Of a DNA stretch of 10,628 nucleotides, positions 6,873-10,628 are shown one piece after another. How positions within the stretch are numbered: the first letter of the stretch is position 1; each line of letters starts with the position of its first letter. This DNA is from an uncultured Solobacterium sp. (GTDB taxonomy: Bacteria > Bacillota_I > Bacilli_A > Erysipelotrichales > Erysipelotrichaceae), in the NCBI GenBank assembly GCA_905194705.1, contig CAJJTI010000057.1:1-10628 (forward strand). The letters run 5' to 3'. Below the pieces are notes generated by a model. It saw nothing but the letters and a program-made list of their open reading frames with translations. It searched no databases and was not told the origin of the DNA. Position numbers and translations under genes: made by a program.

Positions 6873-8122
6873 ATGTATCTTACAGTAAAACAACAGGTAA
6901 AACATCTTTCAAAAGAAGACTATAAATCAATCAGAGAACTTTGCCATATTGCTAAAAACTTGACTAATCAAGCAATCTACAATGTAAGACAATACTATTT
7001 TGATGAAGGTAAATATCTTAGTTATGAAAAAACTATGCTCTTCTAAAGTCATCTGAAAACTATAAATTGCTTAATTCAAATATGGCTCAACAGATACTTA
7101 AAGAAGTAGATGGAAGTTTCAAATCATTTTTTGGACTTTTGAAACTTGCTCAAAATGGTAAATATACTTTCAAAGATTGTAAATTACCTCGTTATCTTCC
7201 GAAAGATGGATATACTACACTTGTCATTGGCTTTGTAAGACTTAATGGAAATAAGTTGCGGCTTCCATTTTCAAATACTTACAAGAAGACACATAAGAGT
7301 GTTGAAATTACAATACCACCTGTTCTGCTTGATAAAATAGTTAAAGAAATACGTATAATACCAAAGGCAAATGCCAGGTTCTTTGAAATTCAGTACATCT
7401 ATGAAGCTGAAAATATTCAAAGAAATCTAAATCAAAACAATACACTGGCTTTAGATTTAGGTATAAATAATCTCGTAACTGCTGTATCAAGTGAAGGTAA
7501 GACGTTTATTATAGATGGAAGAAGACTTAAATCCATCAACCAGTGGTATAACAAACGTAATGCTTATTTACAATCCATTAAAGACAGACAACACTTAGGA
7601 TACAAACCGACAAACAGGCAAAAAGCCAATACCAGAGATAGAAATAATAAAGTGAATGATTATATGAATAAAGCGTCTCGTAAAATCATAGAGTATTGTA
7701 TTTCTAATGATATAGGAACTCTTGTGGCTGGCTATAATGAAACATTCCAACATAGCTCAGATATAGGAAAAACTAACAATCAAAACTTTGTGAATATCCC
7801 ATATGGTCAACTGCAATCTAAATTAGAGTATCTATGTGAATTGAATGGTATTGTCTTTGTGAAACAGGAAGAAAGTTATACATCAAAATCTTCATTCTGG
7901 GATAGAGATGAACTTCCAGTCTACAATGATGATAATATTAAAACTTACTCGTTCAGTGGTATTAGAATCCATAGAGGAATGTATCAATGCAAGAATGGTA
8001 AATGTTTAAATGCTGATGTAAATGGAGCATTAAATATACTACGTAAAAGTAATGTTGTGTCCTTAGAAGGACTATACACTAGAGGCGAAGTGGATACGCC
8101 TGTAAGAATAAGGATTGCCTGA
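6873..8122 (+). pseudogene. tnpB: TnpB RNA-guided nuclease gene with a one-base frameshift
   Basis: The ATG at 6873 opens a frame that reads a normal TnpB N-terminus (MYLTVKQQVKHLSKEDY) but stops at 7044-7046 after 57 residues. From the A6 run at 7027-7032 the correct sequence continues in the -1 frame (NYALLKSSENYKLLNSN) to the TGA at 8120-8122. Adding one A restores a 416-residue protein, a normal length. The RuvC acids in restored numbering are Asp195 (LALDLGINN), Glu290 (AGYNETF) and Asp382 (LNADVNGALNI). Only one cysteine pair of the zinc ribbon remains (QCKNGKC); the first pair is replaced by serines (TSKSSF). A product initiated at an internal start such as ATG 7082 would lack the N-terminal wedge-type region. 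The event may be a real deletion, a sequencing error or a slippage site. Confidence 0.88.
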
Positions 8123-8162
8123 GCAAACACAGGTGGAAACTTAAATATCAAACTTCTTAAAA

Positions 8163-8178
8163 AGAGCCAAATGGCTCT
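8163..8178 (+). repeat. small hairpin in right end
   Basis: AGAGCC (8163-8168) pairs with GGCTCT (8173-8178) around an AAAT loop. No T-run follows, so it is not an intrinsic terminator. It probably forms part of the omegaRNA fold. Confidence 0.6.
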
Positions 8179-8184
8179 ACAAAG

Positions 8185-8206
8185 CCTACCTCCTTTAGGT
8201 GGTGGG
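8185..8206 (+). repeat. right-end (RE) hairpin of the tnpB-only element
   Basis: CCTACCTCC pairs with GGTGGTGGG around a TTTA loop, with one T-T mismatch and one G-T pair. AAAG lies directly 5' of the stem, and TTCAC, the likely cleavage site, lies 3-4 nt after it. The arrangement is typical of IS200/IS605 right ends. Confidence 0.8.
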
Positions 8207-8214
8207 TAGTTCAC

Positions 8215-8840
8215 TATCACAGGATGCGAAAATTGAATCAGGTAAAATCATGTTTCAAGATAAGGATATAACGCAATATCTAGATATTAGTTTCATTGAT
8301 TATCAAGATTCAATGCAGTGTATTCGTGGAAAAGAAATTAGCATGATATTTCAAAATCCTGCAAATTACTTTGATCCAACAATGAAAATCGGAAAACAAA
8401 TTTATGAGACATTATGTGCTCATGATAAAATTCCTTTATTAGAGAGAAAGAAAAGAGCAATCAGTTTACTTGAAGAGTTTCAGGTTCCTGATCCTTCAAG
8501 AGCATTAAAGAAATATCTTGTAGAATTATCTATTGGAACTTTACAAAAAATAGCTATTGCTTTGGCATTTGTTCATAAGCCAAAATTAATATTAGCTGAT
8601 GAACCATTCAGCAGTATTGATGAATTAAGTAAACAGTCTTTAATTCAAATATTTAAGAAATATCAGAAAAAATATGGTATAACCATCTTACACAGTCTGC
8701 ATGATTTGAATGATATAAAAGAATTATGTGATTATGCTTATTTTATGAAAGATGGAGAAATCATTTATCAAGATTCTTTAACAAATTTATTTAATCAAAA
8801 AGAAAATGAAGATGTAGTAGATTTTATATCTTCTAAATAA
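8215..8840 (+). pseudogene. C-terminal fragment of an Opp/Dpp-type ABC transporter ATPase
   Basis: About 207 gene-derived residues follow the element tip, starting SQDAKIESGKI, which matches the strand after the LLP segment in OppD/DppD-type ATPases. Present are the Q-loop (MIFQNP), a signature motif (VELSIGTLQKIAIA, where LSGGx is expected), Walker B (LILADEPFSSID) and the switch histidine (LHSLHDL). The Walker A half is absent, so no ATP hydrolysis is expected. The apparent GTG start at 8199 lies inside the right-end hairpin of the element and has no convincing ribosome site. The missing 5' half is not found left of the element. The stop is 36 bp before the amidohydrolase, suggesting that they were once one operon importing peptides, nickel or a related solute. 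Confidence 0.85.
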
Positions 8841-8876
8841 AATTAATAGCAAATTCAAATACAGGAGGATAAAGAA

Positions 8877-10028
8877 ATGTTGTTAATTAAAAATGGACTT
8901 ATTCATGATTTAGTCAATAAGGAACCATACCTTGGTGAAGTACTATGTGATGGTACAAAAATTAAAGCCATTGGTAAAACAGTAGAAGCACCTAGTGATG
9001 TAAAAGTATTGGATGCTGGAGGGATGAATGTATATCCTGGTTTTATTGATGCTCACAGCCATTTAGGATTAGATGGTTATGGAATTGGTTTTGAGGGACA
9101 AGACTACAATGAAATGAATGATATTTGCACACCTCAACTTCGTACTATCGATAGTTTTAATCCACTAGACCCAACAGTCAGTCAAGCAATGGAAGCAGGT
9201 GTAACTTGTGTTGCAACAGGACAGGGAAGCTCTAACGCTATTGGTGGTACATGGATTGCCGTTAAGACTGTAGGAACATGTGTTGATGATATGATTGTAA
9301 AAGATCCAGTCGCAATGAAATGTGCCTTAGGAGAAAACCCTAAGAGATGCTATAAAGACAAGGGTAACTATGCCCGTATGACAACAGCTTTCCATTTACG
9401 TGAAATGATCTTAAAAGCTAAAGATTATAAAGCTAGAAAAGATGCAGCTAATGGTGATGTAACAAAAATGCCAGCATATGACATGAAGTGTGAAGCGATG
9501 ATTCCTGTATTAAATAGAGAAATTCCTCTAAAGATACATGCTCACCAGGCAAATGATATTTTGACAGCTATTCGTATTGCTAAAGAATTTGATTTGAAGT
9601 TAACTCTTGAACATGTTACAGAAGGTCATTTAATTGTAGATACATTAGCTAAATATAAAGATGAAGTACCAATGGCAGTAGGACCAACACTTACTCATGC
9701 AAGTAAATTTGAACTTCAAAATAAATCTTGGACTACTCCAGCAGTATTATCAAATGCTGGCTGTATGGTATCTATTATTACTGATGCTCCAGTTATTCCT
9801 CTTCAACATTTACCACTATGTGCAAGCCTTGCTGTAAAAGCAGGAATGGATCCATATGAAGCTTTAAAAGCTATCACAATTAATCCTGCTCGTCATATTG
9901 GTATTGAAGATAGAGTTGGTTCATTAGAAGTAGGTAAAGATGCAGATGTAATTATCTATAATGGTGATCCATTTGATGTTGCAAGTACTTGCGAGCATGT
10001 TGTAATTAATGGTGAACTCGTTAAATAA
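8877..10028 (+). CDS. amidohydrolase (imidazolonepropionase-like, metal-dependent hydrolase superfamily)
   Basis: This 383-residue protein is a complete TIM-barrel amidohydrolase. Metal ligands visible are His60 and His62 (IDAHSHLG), His221 and possibly His223 (LKIHAHQ), His246 (LEHVTEG) and Asp303 (IITDAPV). The N- and C-terminal strands form the usual small beta-sandwich; the C-terminal GSLEVGKDADVIIYNGDP is a hallmark of the superfamily. Members hydrolyse C-N bonds in cyclic amides, amino-acid derivatives or dipeptides; the substrate cannot be read from the sequence. A strong AGGAGG (8863-8868) precedes the ATG by 8 nt. It lies just downstream of a broken peptide-type transporter ATPase, which is consistent with a role in using an imported peptide or amide, but this is inference. 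It ends at a terminator (10068-10105). Confidence 0.9.
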   Translation: MLLIKNGLIHDLVNKEPYLGEVLCDGTKIKAIGKTVEAPSDVKVLDAGGMNVYPGFIDAHSHLGLDGYGIGFEGQDYNEMNDICTPQLRTIDSFNPLDPTVSQAMEAGVTCVATGQGSSNAIGGTWIAVKTVGTCVDDMIVKDPVAMKCALGENPKRCYKDKGNYARMTTAFHLREMILKAKDYKARKDAANGDVTKMPAYDMKCEAMIPVLNREIPLKIHAHQANDILTAIRIAKEFDLKLTLEHVTEGHLIVDTLAKYKDEVPMAVGPTLTHASKFELQNKSWTTPAVLSNAGCMVSIITDAPVIPLQHLPLCASLAVKAGMDPYEALKAITINPARHIGIEDRVGSLEVGKDADVIIYNGDPFDVASTCEHVVINGELVK

Positions 10029-10055
10029 TCAATAAATAATCAATAAATAATAAAT
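10023..10055 (+). repeat. 11-bp tandem repeat, three copies, overlapping the amidohydrolase stop
   Basis: The unit AAATAATCAAT occurs at 10023-10033 and 10034-10044. It occurs again with one change (C to A) at 10045-10055. The first copy contains the final Lys codon and the TAA stop. Confidence 0.9.
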
Positions 10056-10067
10056 AGACTAGTTATG

Positions 10068-10105
10068 GGAACAGTGAATAAACTACTGTTCCTGTTTTTC
10101 TTTTA
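10068..10105 (+). terminator. rho-independent terminator after the amidohydrolase
   Basis: GGAACAGT (10068-10075) pairs perfectly with ACTGTTCC (10086-10093) around a 10-nt loop. A T-rich tail, TGTTTTTCTTTT, follows. Confidence 0.9.
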
Positions 10106-10112
10106 GAAAGAT

Positions 10113-10137
10113 ATAATAAAACAAAAATAAATGGAGA
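10113..10137 (+). promoter_or_regulatory. candidate -10 box and ribosome site for the GyrI-like gene
   Basis: A perfect TATAAT lies at 10113-10118. At a 17-nt spacing the -35 position (10090-10095) falls in the terminator stem and reads TTCCTG, which is weak. GGAG at 10134-10137 is 6 nt before the ATG at 10144. Confidence 0.45.
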
Positions 10138-10143
10138 TATACT

Positions 10144-10628
10144 ATGGCTTTTGATTTTAAAAAAGAATATAAAGAATTTTACATGCCAAAAAATAAACCG
10201 GAGATAGTTAATGTTCCTGCAATGAATTATATTGCTGTTAGAGGTAAGGGGGATCCTAATGAAGAAAATGGATCATACCAGAAAGCAATCGTTATCCTTT
10301 ATGCTGTAGCATATACTTTGAAAATGAGCTATAAAACTAATTATAAAATAGATGGTTTCTTTGAGTAAGTTGTACCACCATTAGAAGGTTTCTGGTGGCA
10401 AGATCATACTGATATTGTGGATTATACTGATAAATCTACATTTAACTGGATTTCGGTTATCCGCTTACCTGATTTTATAACAAAAAAAGATTTTGATTGG
10501 GCAGTTGAAACCGCTCAAAAAAAGAAAAATATTGATTGTACTTCGGCAGAATTTTTAACTCTAGAAGAAGGTTTATGTGTTCAAATGATGCATTTTGGCT
10601 CATTTGATGATGAACCTCAAAGTGTATC
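10144..10628 (+). pseudogene. GyrI-like small-molecule-binding domain protein with in-frame stop (3' end off window)
   Basis: The ATG opens a frame beginning MAFDFKKEYKEFYMPKNKP, followed by VPAMNYIAVRGKGDPNEENG. This is the typical start of COG4832-type GyrI-like proteins of about 210 residues. After 74 residues a TAA at 10366-10368 stops it in the middle of GFFE-stop-VVPPLEGFWWQ, where relatives have a Tyr before VVPP. The same frame then stays open to the right edge (86 further codons) with good family sequence, including NWISVIRLPDF, FDWAVETAQKKK and EEGLCVQMMHFGSFDDEP. A single Tyr-to-stop change therefore explains the break. The domain belongs to the SRPBCC-unrelated GyrI/BmrR-C fold that binds small molecules. 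No DNA-binding domain is present in the visible part. Confidence 0.85.

Larger units (their letters stand above)
6727..8214 (+). mobile_element. IS605-type element carrying only tnpB (IS1341-like)
   Basis: The element is about 1488 bp with no tnpA. The left tip is inferred after TTTAT (6722-6726), and an A-rich guide (AAAA) directly precedes the left hairpin. Together these parallel the TTAC/AAAG pairing of the other element, with T:A replacing C:G at the last position. The right tip is placed after TTCAC (8210-8214), just past a strong hairpin. At that point the sequence switches to an ABC-ATPase reading frame. A tnpB-only element needs a TnpA supplied in trans, possibly from the IS608-like copy in this window. 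The tips are inferred from motifs and may be off by a few bases, especially on the left. Confidence 0.75.
8123..8214 (+). ncRNA. likely omegaRNA (reRNA) scaffold at the element's right end
   Basis: In IS605-type elements the guide RNA of TnpB comes from the 3' end of tnpB and the right end, and its guide is the flanking DNA beyond the tip. Here the 92 non-coding bases after the tnpB stop hold two stable hairpins (8163-8178 and 8185-8206). They end at the tip, as an omegaRNA scaffold should. The 5' boundary probably lies inside the tnpB coding region and cannot be placed. The guide would begin at 8215. Confidence 0.5.

Noticed and set aside
7026..7034. Canonical programmed -1 frameshift site in tnpB
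   Set aside because: In the zero frame the codons are GAA AAA ACT, so the A-site tRNA would not re-pair after slipping. Homopolymer contraction or transcriptional slippage fits better.
7984..8220. Minus-strand 78-residue frame
   Set aside because: It is antisense to the tnpB 3' end and right-end hairpins, and its sequence reflects those repeats.
8199..8840. A functional 213-residue ATPase starting at GTG 8199
   Set aside because: The start lies in the element's right-end hairpin, there is no proper ribosome site, and Walker A is missing.
1..10628. CRISPR array, tRNA or rRNA genes
   Set aside because: No regularly spaced repeats, cloverleaf-like segments or rRNA-like sequence were seen on reading both strands.

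Overview
This 10.6 kb window is AT-rich with low-GC Gram-positive gene content: strong AGGAG-type ribosome sites, TATAAT boxes, a TetM-like GTPase, an AlaX editing protein, a CmpB-type membrane protein and IS200/IS605 elements. This suggests a gut-type Bacillota, perhaps Erysipelotrichales or Clostridia. The lineage is inferred from general appearance only; no rRNA or other marker gene is present.

Layout, left to right. (1) 1-1875, minus strand: most of an IS608-like IS200/IS605 element with tnpA (HUH/Tyr transposase) and a tnpB-like nuclease gene that runs off the left edge. Its left end lies at 1875, next to a TTAC target that splits a serine-carboxypeptidase-like (S10) gene. (2) 1876-6619, minus strand: a tight run of four genes, transcribed alaX (tRNA-Ala editing) > CmpB-like membrane protein > TetM-like GTPase fused to a Rae1/YacP-type NYN endonuclease domain > broken S10 gene. 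Gaps are 9 bp, a 4-bp overlap and 4 bp, so this looks like one operon. (3) 6727-8214, plus strand: a second, tnpB-only IS605-type element. Its tnpB has a one-base frameshift in an A6 run, and its right end carries the likely omegaRNA scaffold. (4) 8215-8840: the C-terminal part of an Opp/Dpp-type ABC ATPase. Its Walker A half is missing and is not found on the other side of the element. (5) 8877-10028: an intact amidohydrolase, followed by an 11-bp tandem repeat and a good intrinsic terminator. (6) 10144-10628: a GyrI-like domain gene interrupted by an in-frame TAA and running off the right edge.

The most interesting object is the 827-residue GTPase-nuclease fusion. A ribosome-binding EF-G/TetM-type GTPase carries at its C-terminus a homologue of the ribosome A-site mRNA endonuclease Rae1. 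With an alanyl-tRNA editing enzyme in the same operon, this suggests a translation quality-control or ribosome-rescue unit. The domain calls are well supported by motifs; the shared function is inference.

The window also shows strong decay around mobile elements. Of its genes, one is split by an insertion (S10), one lacks its 5' half next to an element (ABC ATPase), one carries a homopolymer frameshift (tnpB) and one a nonsense codon (GyrI-like). The two elements lie in inverted orientation with their left ends facing the operon.
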